Shown in pieces: positions 26,311 through 34,512 of a stretch of DNA of 64,000 bases (within the stretch, counting starts at the first letter, position 1; every line of letters starts with the position of its first letter). The DNA lies in the NCBI GenBank assembly GCA_047602125.1, contig JASGIB010000001.1, positions 744,001 to 808,000 on the forward strand, read 5' to 3'. Below the pieces are notes generated by a model. That model did no database searches. It had not been told where the DNA came from and was given only the letters and a program-made list of their open reading frames with translations. The position numbers and the translations under genes are program-made. Source of the stretch: Pseudoluteimonas sp047602125. GTDB taxonomy: Bacteria; Pseudomonadota; Gammaproteobacteria; Xanthomonadales; Xanthomonadaceae.

Positions 26311-27249
26311 ATGAGCCGTCCCGTCCCGGTCCCGAAAACGCTGCACCTGGTCGACGCCTCGCTGTTCGTGTTCCGCGCCTGGCATTCCATGCCCGACCAG
26401 TGGCACGACGCCGACGGCTGGCCGGTCAACGCGGTGCACGGCTTCGCGCGCTTCCTGCTGGAACTGCTCGAACGCGAACGCCCGAAACACATCGCCATCG
26501 CCTTCGACGAGGCGCTGGATTCCTGCTTCCGCAACGCGATCTATCCGCAATACAAGGCCAACCGCCCGCCCGCGCCGGACGAACTCAAGCGCCAGTTCGG
26601 CTACTGCAAGGCGTTGTGCCAGGCGCTGGGCCTGCACACGCTGGCGCATGCGCAATACGAAGCGGACGACCTGATCGGAAGCGCGCTGCACGCGGTGCGC
26701 GGCGAGGGTTTCCGTGGGGTGATCGTCTCCGCCGACAAGGACCTGTCGCAGCTCCTCGGCGAACACGACGAACAATACGACCCCGGCCGTGGCCAGCGCT
26801 GGGGTCGCGACGGGGTGAAGGCGCGCCACGGCGTGCGCGCGGAACAGATCGCCGATTACCTCGCGCTGTGCGGCGACGCGGTCGACAACATCCCCGGCAT
26901 CACCGGCATCGGCACGAAATCCGCGGCGGTGCTGCTCGCGCATTTCGACACGCTGGACGCACTGCTCGAACGCAACGAGGAAGTCGCGTTCCTGCGCCTC
27001 CGCGGCGCGGCGCAGATGGCGCTGCGACTGCGCGAACAACGCGAACACGCCCTGCTCTGGCGCCAGCTCACCACCATCGCGCTGGACGCGCCGCTTCCCG
27101 ACGGCGCGGCGCCGTTCGCGCGCGGCGATGCCGACGCGGCGATGCTCGACGTACTGGTGGACGGCGTCGGCTTCGGCAACACCACCCGCAAGCGCCTGCA
27201 CGCCATCGCCGGCATCGGCGAGGATGCGGCGGCAACGCCGGCGTCGTAG
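26311..27249 (+). CDS. 5'-3' exonuclease / flap endonuclease-like
   Basis: A 312-residue stand-alone 5'-nuclease resembling the PolA N-domain and Xni. Acidic metal ligands are recognisable in LVDASLFVFRAWHSM, IAIAFDEALDSCFRN, EADDLIGSALH and VSADKDLSQLL. The H3TH DNA-binding region is GDAVDNIPGITGIGTKSAAVLLAHFDTLDALL. It retains the full acidic set, unlike Xni proteins that have lost a metal site. Likely role in flap processing or RNA-primer removal. The gene is immediately followed by the NUDIX gene, whose putative promoter overlaps this stop codon. Confidence 0.9.
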   Translation: MSRPVPVPKTLHLVDASLFVFRAWHSMPDQWHDADGWPVNAVHGFARFLLELLERERPKHIAIAFDEALDSCFRNAIYPQYKANRPPAPDELKRQFGYCKALCQALGLHTLAHAQYEADDLIGSALHAVRGEGFRGVIVSADKDLSQLLGEHDEQYDPGRGQRWGRDGVKARHGVRAEQIADYLALCGDAVDNIPGITGIGTKSAAVLLAHFDTLDALLERNEEVAFLRLRGAAQMALRLREQREHALLWRQLTTIALDAPLPDGAAPFARGDADAAMLDVLVDGVGFGNTTRKRLHAIAGIGEDAAATPAS

Positions 27250-27252
27250 CAT
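27247..27252 (+). promoter_or_regulatory. Putative -10 hexamer overlapping the exonuclease stop
   Basis: TAGCAT includes the TAG stop of the exonuclease gene and ends 6 nt before the NUDIX ATG at 27259. It suggests an independent leaderless start for the NUDIX gene. Confidence 0.45.
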
Positions 27253-27258
27253 TCGACC

Positions 27259-27807
27259 ATGGGCGACGAACGACACACGCTGTACGAAGGCGACTGGCTG
27301 CGGCTGGTCCGCATCGGCCACTGGGAATCCTGCGAACGCACCCACGGCAAGGACGGACTCGCGGTGCTGGTCATCGCGGTCACGCCCGACGACCACGTGC
27401 TGTTCGTCGAGCAGTACCGCGTGCCGCTGGGCGCGAAGACCATCGAGATGCCGGCCGGGCTGGTCGGCGACGAACACGACGAAGATTCGCTGGAAGCCGC
27501 CGCGCGGCGCGAGCTGATCGAGGAAACCGGTTGGGAAGCCGGCCGCGTCGACGTGCTGCTGGTCGGGCCGACGTCCTCGGGCATGAGCAACGAACGCATC
27601 GCCTTCGCGCGTGCGCTGGACCTGCGCAAGGTCGGCGACGGCGGCGGCGTGGACGACGAGAAGATCACCGTGCACTCGGTGCCGCGCGCCGAAGCGCCGG
27701 CCTGGCTGATGCGGAAGTACCGCGAGGGCTACGAACTCGACCTCAAGCTCTGGGCCGGGCTGTGGATGATCGAACACAACCCGGACGGGACCCGGCTCGA
27801 GGGTTGA
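27259..27807 (+). CDS. NUDIX hydrolase, ADP-sugar pyrophosphatase-like
   Basis: A 182-residue NUDIX protein. The box GX5EX7REUXEEXGU is visible in GLVGDEHDEDSLEAAARRELIEETGWEAG, beginning near residue 71 and here described in parts: RRELIEETGW holds the metal-binding Glu residues. The preceding EMPAGL is the signature of ADP-ribose pyrophosphatases (NudF/NudK-like). An N-terminal dimerisation beta sheet (LYEGDWLRLVRIGHWESCER) fits. It probably hydrolyses ADP-ribose or a nucleotide sugar. Confidence 0.9.
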   Translation: MGDERHTLYEGDWLRLVRIGHWESCERTHGKDGLAVLVIAVTPDDHVLFVEQYRVPLGAKTIEMPAGLVGDEHDEDSLEAAARRELIEETGWEAGRVDVLLVGPTSSGMSNERIAFARALDLRKVGDGGGVDDEKITVHSVPRAEAPAWLMRKYREGYELDLKLWAGLWMIEHNPDGTRLEG

Positions 27808-27826
27808 ATCCCGCCCGGTGCGTCGA

Positions 27827-29227
27827 CTAGGCGCGCATGTCCTCGAGTTCGATCCCGCGCGTTTCCCGCACCATCGCCCATACGAACGCGAACGACAGCG
27901 CAGCGAACGCCGCGTACAGGCCATAGGCGAACGGCAATCCGATTTCCGCGAGCCGCGGGAACGTCGCGGTGATCGCGAAGTTCGCCAGCCATTGCGCCGC
28001 CGCCGCGACCGCGAGCGCGATCGCGCGGATGCGGTTGGGGAACATCTCGCCGAGCAGCACCCACACCACCGGGCCCCAGCTCACGCCGAAGAACACGACG
28101 TACAAATTCGCCGCGACCAGCGCGATCGGGCCGACGTTGCCGGGCAATACCAATTCCGCGCCCTGGCCGGTGGCCTGTGAAAAGCACCAGGCCATCACCG
28201 CCAGCGTGGCCGCCATGCCGGCCGATCCGACCAGCAGCAGCGGCTTGCGGCCGATCCGGTCCACCAGCGCGATCGCGACCAGCGTCACCAGCACGTTCAC
28301 GATGGAAGTGGCGACCGTGATCTTGAACGAATCGGCTTCGCTGAAACCGACCGAATGCCACAGCGTGGCCGAGTAGTAGAAGATCACGTTGATGCCGACG
28401 AACTGCTGGAACACCGACAGCAGGATGCCGACCCAGACGATGGGGAACAGCCCGCCGCCGGGCTTGCGCAGGTCGGAGAAGCGCGGCCGGCGTTCGGCAT
28501 GCAGGCTCGCGTCGATTTCCGCGATCTTCCTCTGCAGCGCATCGCCATCGAGGCCGAGCACGCGGCGCAATACCTCACCGGCACCGGCATTGTCGCCCTT
28601 CGCGACCAGATAGCGCGGCGATTCCGGCACGCCCAGCACCAGCAATCCGTACAACACCGCCGGCACCGCGGCGACGAGGAACATCCAGCGCCACGCAGCC
28701 AGCCCCGACCACAGCGCCTGCGCCGCGCCGCCTGCGCGGCCGGCGAGGTAGGCATCCGATGCGAGCGCGACGAAGATGCCGAGCACGATGGCCAACTGCT
28801 GCAGGGAACCCAGGCGGCCGCGCACATGCGCCGGCGAGATTTCCGCGATGTAGGCCGGCGCGATCACCGAGGCGACGCCGATGCCGATGCCGCCGATCAG
28901 GCGCCACAGCACCAGGTCCCACACGCCGTGCACGAGGCCCGAACCGATCGCGCTCACAGTCAGCGCGACCGCCGCGACCTGCATGGTGCGCACGCGGCCC
29001 CAGCGGTCCGCGACCGGGCCGGCGTACCACGCGCCCAGCGCCGCGCCGAGCAGCGCGACCGAAACCGCGAAGCCGATGCGCGCGGCATCCAGCCCGAACT
29101 CGCCGCGGATCGCGTCGACGGCGCCGTTGATGACCGCGGAATCGAAACCGAACAGGAATCCGCCGATGGCCGCGACCGCGGCGATGGCGATGGCGCGCGC
29201 CTGCGTGCGCGGCTGGTCTTGTTGCAT
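27827..29227 (-). CDS. Sugar porter MFS transporter
   Basis: A 466-residue 12-TM sugar porter (xylose/galactose symporter class). Diagnostic motifs: GFLFGFDSAVINGA in TM1, DRWGRVRTMQ in loop 2-3, PAYIAEISPAHVRGRLGSLQQL after TM4, PESPRYLVAKG after TM6, DRIGRKPLLLVGS in loop 8-9 and VWVLLGEMFPNRIRA after TM10. Substrate cannot be fixed by eye. Two perfect palindromes lie in its upstream region, suggesting control by a dedicated repressor that is not encoded beside it. Confidence 0.93.
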   Translation of the reverse strand: MQQDQPRTQARAIAIAAVAAIGGFLFGFDSAVINGAVDAIRGEFGLDAARIGFAVSVALLGAALGAWYAGPVADRWGRVRTMQVAAVALTVSAIGSGLVHGVWDLVLWRLIGGIGIGVASVIAPAYIAEISPAHVRGRLGSLQQLAIVLGIFVALASDAYLAGRAGGAAQALWSGLAAWRWMFLVAAVPAVLYGLLVLGVPESPRYLVAKGDNAGAGEVLRRVLGLDGDALQRKIAEIDASLHAERRPRFSDLRKPGGGLFPIVWVGILLSVFQQFVGINVIFYYSATLWHSVGFSEADSFKITVATSIVNVLVTLVAIALVDRIGRKPLLLVGSAGMAATLAVMAWCFSQATGQGAELVLPGNVGPIALVAANLYVVFFGVSWGPVVWVLLGEMFPNRIRAIALAVAAAAQWLANFAITATFPRLAEIGLPFAYGLYAAFAALSFAFVWAMVRETRGIELEDMRA

Positions 29228-29282
29228 CGCAAAATTCCCCGGTCCGGCGAACGCCAGCCTCCCGGCGCCGACCTTAGCGCGA

Positions 29283-29318
29283 ATGAGCGCTCATATCGTG
29301 GCCTGCATACGTATGCAG
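29283..29318 (-). promoter_or_regulatory. Two palindromes upstream of the sugar porter
   Basis: ATGAGCGCTCAT (29283-29294) and CTGCATACGTATGCAG (29303-29318) are perfect inverted repeats, 56 and 76 nt before the transporter start. They resemble operators of LacI- or TetR-type repressors; the binding protein is unknown. Confidence 0.5.
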
Positions 29319-29360
29319 TAATCAGAACTTCGGCTTCGACGAATCGCTAGTCGTCGCCAA

Positions 29361-29792
29361 TCACTTCTCGGCCCATAGCACAATGGGATCCTTTGTCTCA
29401 CCCGGATCGAGAACGATTTCCGCCTTTCGCTTCGAATCGAGCCCGAGAACGCGAAGTGAAGCTTTGTCGTCCATACATCCGGACAGATAGACGATCGCAC
29501 TTCCGTCCCTCAACGTGAGCGCGCGAGGATGCAGATCGGCAATTGCGCGCGGGACTTTTTTCCCATCTTCGAAGATTAGGAAATGCGGGCTGGTCCCATT
29601 CGACTGACTCATGCCCTGCATGTCAGCAAATAGTTGCCCAAGTCGTTGTTGCGACAAGTCTCGCGCCATCGCTACGGCTTGTTCATTGGAACCACATGAG
29701 CCAAACACGACGAACCAGAAAGCCACAATGGCGACCACCGGAACAGCCAGAACTATCGCTATCCCCAGGAGCCATTTCCATTTACGGCTCAT
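29361..29792 (-). CDS. Single-TM hypothetical protein
   Basis: A 143-residue protein. A basic start (MSRKWKWLLG) leads into a membrane helix (IAIVLAVPVVAIVAFWFVVF), after which comes a soluble domain with GSCGSNEQAVAMARDL, FLIFEDGKKVPRAIADL and ALTLRDGSAIVYLSGCMDD. It could be an anchored periplasmic protein or a lipoprotein-like form. It follows the proline iminopeptidase gene by 8 nt on the same strand. The sequence is more AT-rich than its neighbours. No family recognised. Confidence 0.68.
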   Translation of the reverse strand: MSRKWKWLLGIAIVLAVPVVAIVAFWFVVFGSCGSNEQAVAMARDLSQQRLGQLFADMQGMSQSNGTSPHFLIFEDGKKVPRAIADLHPRALTLRDGSAIVYLSGCMDDKASLRVLGLDSKRKAEIVLDPGETKDPIVLWAEK

Positions 29793-29800
29793 TGCTTTGA

Positions 29801-30745
29801 TTACCCCGCGAACCGATCCGTCGCGCGGACCAGTGCATCGATGTTCTCGGCCTCGAATGCGGAGTGCCCCGCGGTCGCGCTGACCAGCAATTCCGCCTTC
29901 GGCCATGCCGCGTGCAGGTCGAACGCATTCTGCACCGGGCACACCACGTCGTAGCGCCCGTGCACGATCACCCCGGGGATGTGCGCCATCTTCGGCACGT
30001 CGCGCAGCAGCTGGTCGTCTGCGTCGAAGAACCCCTTGTTCACGAAGTAATGGTTCTCGATCCCCGCGAACGCCAGCGCGAAGCGCGGATCGCCGTGGCT
30101 GGTCGCGTAATCGGGCGGGATGCGCAGGTAACTCGTGCCGCCTTCCCAGATGCTCCAGGCCTGCGCCGCCTCCAGCCGCGTCGCCTCGTCGGCGCTGGTG
30201 AGGCGGCGATGGTAGGCCGCGATCATGTCGCCGCGCTCGGACGGCGGGATCGGTTCGAGGTAATGCTGCCACGCATCCGGGAACAGCCGCGATGCGCCTT
30301 CCTGGTAGAACCATTCCAGTTCCCACCGCCGCAGCATGAAGATGCCGCGCAGCACCAGTTCGGTCACGCGTTCGGGATGGGTTTGCGCATAGGCCAGCGC
30401 CAGCGTGGAACCCCAGCTGCCGCCGAACACCTGCCAGCGTTCGATGCCGAGCCGTTCGCGCAACTTCTCGATGTCGGCGACGAGGTGCCAGGTGGTGTTG
30501 TCGGTCAGGTCCGCATGCGGCGTGCTGCGCCCGGAACCGCGCTGGTCGAACAGCACGATCCGGTACTTCGCCGGATCGTGGAAGCGGCGCATGTTGTCGC
30601 TGCATCCCGCGCCCGGACCGCCATGCAGCATGACCACCGGCTTGCCGGCGGGATTCCCGCATTGTTCCCAGTACAACGCGTGGCGGTCGTCGACCGCGAG
30701 CGTCCCGGTTTCGTACGGCGCGATTTCGGGATGGAGCGTGCGCAT
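29801..30745 (-). CDS. pip: Proline iminopeptidase
   Basis: A 314-residue alpha/beta hydrolase of peptidase family S33 that removes N-terminal proline from peptides. Visible: VVMLHGGPGAGCSDNMRRFHDP with the oxyanion HGGPG, the nucleophile elbow VFGGSWGSTLALAYAQ (catalytic Ser), a later GRYDVVCPVQNAFDLH with the Asp, and ATAGHSAFEAEN with the His. The ATG at 30745 yields MRTLHPEIAPYETG, the normal Pip start; the ATG at 30823 would read through a repeat. It lies downstream of prmC on the same strand. Confidence 0.94.
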   Translation of the reverse strand: MRTLHPEIAPYETGTLAVDDRHALYWEQCGNPAGKPVVMLHGGPGAGCSDNMRRFHDPAKYRIVLFDQRGSGRSTPHADLTDNTTWHLVADIEKLRERLGIERWQVFGGSWGSTLALAYAQTHPERVTELVLRGIFMLRRWELEWFYQEGASRLFPDAWQHYLEPIPPSERGDMIAAYHRRLTSADEATRLEAAQAWSIWEGGTSYLRIPPDYATSHGDPRFALAFAGIENHYFVNKGFFDADDQLLRDVPKMAHIPGVIVHGRYDVVCPVQNAFDLHAAWPKAELLVSATAGHSAFEAENIDALVRATDRFAG

Positions 30746-30778
30746 GGAAAATCCTTGCGTGGAATGCCTGCAGCCATT

Positions 30779-30841
30779 GTAGGAGCGCCCGTTCGGGCGC
30801 GACTGTCCGCGAATTGCCGTCACGCCCGGAGGCGCTCCTAC
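30779..30841. repeat. GTAGGAGCGCC inverted repeat (REP-like)
   Basis: GTAGGAGCGCC (30779-30789) and GGCGCTCCTAC (30831-30841) are perfect 11-bp inverted arms. An inner GCGCCCGTTCGGGCGC hairpin is also present. The TAG stop of prmC lies in the right arm (read on the minus strand). Such elements are abundant repeats in xanthomonads and pseudomonads (family knowledge). Confidence 0.75.
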
Positions 30842-31680
30842 GGGAGACGACCCAGCGTCACCCGATCCCTACCCTCGAGATCGCGTTCCGTGGCGATTCC
30901 GGCGAAACCAGCTTCCCGCAGCAACCCGCGCACCGCTTCGCCCTGCTCCCAGCCGTGTTCCAGCAGCAACCATCCGCCCGCGCACAGATACGCCGGCGCA
31001 TGGCCGGCGATGGCGCGGATCGCGTCGAGGCCATCGATGCCCGACGACAGCGCCGGCGGCGGTTCGAAGCGCAAATCGCCTTCGCCGAGGTGCGGATCGC
31101 CAAGCGCGATGTAGGGCGGATTGCTTGCGATCAGGTCGAAGGTCTCGCCTGCCAGCGGCGCGAACCAGTCGCCACGGCGGAATTCGGCGTTGCCGATCTC
31201 GTTTCGATTCGCGTTGATGCGCGCGACATCGAGCGCTTCGACGCTCGCATCGGTGGCGACGATGCGAGCGCGCGGTCGTTCGCTGGCGATGGCGATCGCG
31301 ATCGCGCCGCTGCCGGTGCCGAGGTCGGCGATGCGCGCTTCGACATCGACCGGGATCCGCGCCAGTGCGAGCTCGACCAGCAATTCGGTTTCCGGCCGGG
31401 GGATCAGCGTCGATGGCGTCACCGCGAGGTCGAGCGTCCAGAACCCGCGCGAGCCGACGAGGTAGGCCACCGGCTCCCCGCCCGCACGCCGTTCGACTAG
31501 GGATTCGAAGCGCGCCATGGCCTCGGCATCGACCGGATCGGGGCCATGCGCGAACAACCATGCCCGCGGCTTGCCCAGCGCATGCGCGAGCAGGTGCTCG
31601 GCATCGACCCGGTCGATCGAGGCCGCCGCCTGTCGCAGCAGGCCGGCAACCGTGGGCGATTGGGAGTCAATAGAATTCAT
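30838..31680 (-). CDS. prmC: Release factor glutamine methyltransferase
   Basis: A 280-residue SAM-dependent N5-glutamine methyltransferase acting on the GGQ Gln of RF1/RF2. The N-terminal helical domain precedes FWTLDLAVTPSTLIPRPETELL. Motif I is IADLGTGSGAIAIAIA, and the catalytic NPPY lies at residues 187-190 (FDLIASNPPY). Its substrate RF1 is encoded at 2200-3288 in this window. It diverges from ahpC across a 111-nt AT-rich region with inverted repeats, and its stop codon lies inside a palindromic repeat. Confidence 0.95.
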   Translation of the reverse strand: MNSIDSQSPTVAGLLRQAAASIDRVDAEHLLAHALGKPRAWLFAHGPDPVDAEAMARFESLVERRAGGEPVAYLVGSRGFWTLDLAVTPSTLIPRPETELLVELALARIPVDVEARIADLGTGSGAIAIAIASERPRARIVATDASVEALDVARINANRNEIGNAEFRRGDWFAPLAGETFDLIASNPPYIALGDPHLGEGDLRFEPPPALSSGIDGLDAIRAIAGHAPAYLCAGGWLLLEHGWEQGEAVRGLLREAGFAGIATERDLEGRDRVTLGRLP

Positions 31681-31735
31681 CTATCGATGTGATAACATTT
31701 ATCCAATTGATCGATCAATAGGGTTTCGATAGATT
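31679..31735. promoter_or_regulatory. Divergent prmC/ahpC promoter region with inverted repeats
   Basis: ATCTATCGA (31679-31687) and TCGATAGAT (31726-31734) are perfect inverted arms 47 nt apart, with ATAG motifs at 31718 and 31729 spaced 11 nt, in an AT-rich stretch. TTGATC (31708-31713) and TAGATT (31730-31735) form a plausible rightward -35/-10 pair with a 16-nt spacer. OxyR encoded nearby is the obvious candidate binder (inference). The ATG of prmC is at the left edge. Confidence 0.5.
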
Positions 31736-31791
31736 TTCTGCACTGCAGCATCGCTGCCCCTTCCCACTCCACCACCCCACGAGGAAATCCC

Positions 31792-32391
31792 ATGTCCCTG
31801 CTCGAAGACAGCCTGCACGTCGAACGCCGCCCGCTGATCAACTCGCGCGTGCCGGCGTTCAAGGCCAACGCGTTCCACAACGGCAAGTTCGTCCAGATCA
31901 CCGAGAAGGACCTGCAGGGCAAGTGGTCCGTGTTCATCTTCATGCCGGCCGCGTTCACCTTCAACTGCCCGACCGAGATCGAGGACGCCGCCGACAACTA
32001 CGCGGAATTCCAGAAGCTCGGCGCCGAGGTCTACATCGTCACCACCGACACCCATTTCTCGCACAAGGTGTGGCACGAGACCTCGCCGGCGGTGGGCAAG
32101 GCGAAGTTCCCGCTGGTCGGGGACCCGACCCACCAGCTGACCCGCGCCTTCGGCGTGCACATCGACGAGGAAGGCCTGGCCCTGCGCGGCACCTTCGTCG
32201 TCAACCCGGATGGCGTGGTCAAGACGATGGAAGTGCACGACAACGCCATCGCCCGCGACGTCAAGGAAACCCTGCGCAAGCTCAAGGCCGCGCAGTACGT
32301 CGCCAGCCATCCGAACGAAGTGTGCCCGGCGAAGTGGAACGAGGGCGCCAAGACGATCGCGCCGTCGCTGGACCTGGTCGGCAAGATCTGA
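31792..32391 (+). CDS. ahpC: Alkyl hydroperoxide reductase AhpC (peroxiredoxin)
   Basis: A 199-residue typical 2-Cys peroxiredoxin that reduces H2O2, alkyl peroxides and peroxynitrite. The peroxidatic Cys59 is in FTFNCPTEIEDAADNY, and the resolving Cys178 is in NEVCPAKWNEGA. GAGGAAA at 31781-31787 is a strong ribosome binding site. It heads ahpC-ahpF-VOC-oxyR. The preceding residues read FIFMPAAFTF rather than the FYPADFTF of enterobacterial AhpC, a modest deviation close to the active site. Confidence 0.97.
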   Translation: MSLLEDSLHVERRPLINSRVPAFKANAFHNGKFVQITEKDLQGKWSVFIFMPAAFTFNCPTEIEDAADNYAEFQKLGAEVYIVTTDTHFSHKVWHETSPAVGKAKFPLVGDPTHQLTRAFGVHIDEEGLALRGTFVVNPDGVVKTMEVHDNAIARDVKETLRKLKAAQYVASHPNEVCPAKWNEGAKTIAPSLDLVGKI

Positions 32392-32401
32392 TTCTGACTT
32401 T

Positions 32402-32427
32402 CCCTCTCCCCGCTCGCGGGGAGAGGG
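32402..32427 (+). repeat. Perfect 12-bp hairpin between ahpC and ahpF
   Basis: CCCTCTCCCCGC (32402-32413) pairs with GCGGGGAGAGGG (32416-32427) around a 2-nt loop, starting 10 nt after the ahpC stop and followed by a tgccgaaggcgggtgaggg tail common in xanthomonad intergenic repeats. There is no T-run, so it may attenuate or stabilise ahpC mRNA rather than terminate. Confidence 0.65.
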
Positions 32428-32507
32428 TGCCGAAGGCGGGTGAGGGGCGCTTTCGCGCTATTCCCCTAGCAATTCCACCCGTCTTCCTTTCGACAGGAGA
32501 GCATTTC

Positions 32508-34091
32508 GTGCTCGACACCGACCTCAAATCCCAGCTCGCCGCCTACCTCGGGAAGCTGCAGCAGCCGATCGAACTGGTCGCCTCGCTGGACGATTCCGGC
32601 GCCGCGCGCGAACTGGACGAACTGCTGGGCGAAATCGCCGCACTGTCGCCGCTCATCTCGCGCGCCGACGGCGACGACGTGCGCAAGCCTTCGTTCCTGA
32701 TCCGCCGCAGCGGCACCGATGTGCAGGTCGGTTTCGCCGGCATTCCGCTGGGCCACGAATTCACTTCACTGGTGCTGGCGCTGCTGCAGGTCGGCGGGCA
32801 TCCGGTGCGCATCGACGACGCGCTGGCCGAACAGGTGCGCAACCTGCCCGGCGACTACGTCTTCGAGACCTACATGTCGCTGCATTGCCAGAGTTGCCCG
32901 GACACGGTGCAGGCGCTGAACGCGATGAGCGTGCTGAACCCGCGCATCCGGCACGTCGCCATCGACGGCGGTCTGTTCCAGGCCGAGGTCGAAGCGAAGG
33001 AAATCCTCTCGGTGCCGACGATCTATCTCAACGGCGTCGAATTCGATGCCGGGCGCCTGACTATCGAACAAATTATTGCAAAGCTCGACACCGGCGCGGC
33101 GGCGCGCGCGGCCGAGGCGCTGAAGGACGCGGCACCGTTCGACGTGCTGATCGTCGGCGGTGGCCCCGCGGGCGCGGCGGCTGCGATCTATGCCGCGCGC
33201 AAGGGCATCCGCACCGGCATCGTCACCGAACGCTTCGGTGGCCAGGTGCTGGACACGATGGCGATCGAGAACTTCCCCTCGGTCGAATACACCGAAGGCC
33301 CGAAGCTTGCCGCCTCGCTGCAGGCGCACGTGCGCCAATACGGCGTGGAAGTCATCACCGCGCAGAAGGCCAGGGCACTACATCCGGCCGCGCGCGAAGG
33401 CGGACTGGTCGGCGTCGAGCTCGACAGCGGCGCGACCTTGCGCGCGAAGACCGTGATCCTTTCCCCCGGCGCGCGCTGGCGCCAGACCGGCGTGCCCGGC
33501 GAAAGCGAGCACCGCAACAAGGGCGTGACCTATTGCCCGCACTGCGACGGCCCGCTGTTCAAGGGCAAGAAGGTGGCGGTGATCGGTGGCGGCAACTCCG
33601 GCGTGGAAGCGGCCATCGACCTCGCCGGCATCGTCGAGCACGTCACCCTGCTGGAATTCGACGGCAAGCTGCGCGCGGACGAGGTGCTGCAGCGCAAGTT
33701 GCACAGCCTGCCGAACACGACCGTGCACGTGAACGCGCAAACCACCGAAATGCGCGGCGACGGCAGCAAGCTGCAATCGCTGCATTTCACCGACCGCAGC
33801 AACGGCAAGGCCAGCGACCTGGAACTCTCCGGCGTGTTCGTGCAGATCGGCCTGCTGCCCAACACCGAATGGCTGAAGGGCACGGTGGAACTGAGTCCGC
33901 GCGGCGAAATCGTGATCGACGACCGCGGCCACACCAGCCTGCCAGGTGTGTTCGCCGCCGGCGACGCGACCACCGAGCCGTTCAAGCAGATCGTGGTGGC
34001 GATGGGCGCGGGCTCGACCGCGGCGTTGTCGGCGTTCGATTTCCTGATCCGGCATTCGGCGCCCGCCGAGGCCGAGGCGAAGGCGGCCTGA
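32508..34091 (+). CDS. ahpF: Alkyl hydroperoxide reductase subunit F
   Basis: A 527-residue FAD flavoprotein that passes electrons from NADH to AhpC. An N-terminal double-thioredoxin domain has HCQSCPD (Cys127, Cys130). A thioredoxin-reductase-like part follows with FAD site LIVGGGPAGAAAAIYAAR near 214, redox pair CPHCD (Cys343, Cys346), NAD site VIGGGNSGVEAAID near 357 and GVFAAGDATTEPFKQIVVAMG at the C-terminus. The start is a GTG with AGGAGA at 32495-32500. It is in the same operon as ahpC, with an intervening hairpin. Confidence 0.96.
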   Translation: MLDTDLKSQLAAYLGKLQQPIELVASLDDSGAARELDELLGEIAALSPLISRADGDDVRKPSFLIRRSGTDVQVGFAGIPLGHEFTSLVLALLQVGGHPVRIDDALAEQVRNLPGDYVFETYMSLHCQSCPDTVQALNAMSVLNPRIRHVAIDGGLFQAEVEAKEILSVPTIYLNGVEFDAGRLTIEQIIAKLDTGAAARAAEALKDAAPFDVLIVGGGPAGAAAAIYAARKGIRTGIVTERFGGQVLDTMAIENFPSVEYTEGPKLAASLQAHVRQYGVEVITAQKARALHPAAREGGLVGVELDSGATLRAKTVILSPGARWRQTGVPGESEHRNKGVTYCPHCDGPLFKGKKVAVIGGGNSGVEAAIDLAGIVEHVTLLEFDGKLRADEVLQRKLHSLPNTTVHVNAQTTEMRGDGSKLQSLHFTDRSNGKASDLELSGVFVQIGLLPNTEWLKGTVELSPRGEIVIDDRGHTSLPGVFAAGDATTEPFKQIVVAMGAGSTAALSAFDFLIRHSAPAEAEAKAA

Positions 34092-34098
34092 ACCGGCG

Positions 34099-34512
34099 AT
34101 GCGCCCGTTCGCGGTCCAGCGCATCGACCACGTCGTGCTGCGCGTGCGCGACCTCGACCGCGCGGAAGCGTTCTATCGCGACGTGCTCGACTGCGCGGTG
34201 ATGCACCGGCGCGACGACCTCGGCCTGCGCCACCTGCGCGCGGGTGCATCGATGATCGACCTCATCTCGATCGACGGGAAACTCGGCAGCCGAGGCGATG
34301 CCGCCGCCGGCGAAACGGGCCGCAACGTCGACCACCTGTGCCTGCGCATCGAGCCCTTCGACGAAGCCGCGATCGCCGCCCATCTCGCGGTACATGGGCT
34401 GGTGCCGCACGGCCCGGCGACTTCGAATTTCGGCGCCGAAGGCGACGGTCCGTCGCTGTACTTCGACGATCCCGACGGGAACACGATCGAACTCAAGGGG
34501 CCATCCACATGA
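34099..34512 (+). CDS. VOC-family (glyoxalase-fold) protein
   Basis: A 137-residue VOC protein with two beta-alpha-beta-beta-beta units. The start IDHVVLRVRDLDRAEAFYRDVL and NVDHLCLRIEPFDEAAI are metal-binding-type strands, and PSLYFDDPDGNTIELKG is the usual C-terminal Glu strand. Glyoxalase I-like or ring-cleavage members share this fold, so the substrate is unknown. It starts 7 nt after the ahpF stop and overlaps the oxyR start by 4, so it is part of the peroxide operon; a thiol- or oxidation-product-handling role is inference. Confidence 0.87.
   Translation: MRPFAVQRIDHVVLRVRDLDRAEAFYRDVLDCAVMHRRDDLGLRHLRAGASMIDLISIDGKLGSRGDAAAGETGRNVDHLCLRIEPFDEAAIAAHLAVHGLVPHGPATSNFGAEGDGPSLYFDDPDGNTIELKGPST

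Noticed and set aside
32400..32450. Hairpin after ahpC as a Rho-independent terminator
   Set aside because: No T-run follows the stem on the plus strand and ahpF follows with its own strong ribosome binding site, so readthrough or processing is likelier.
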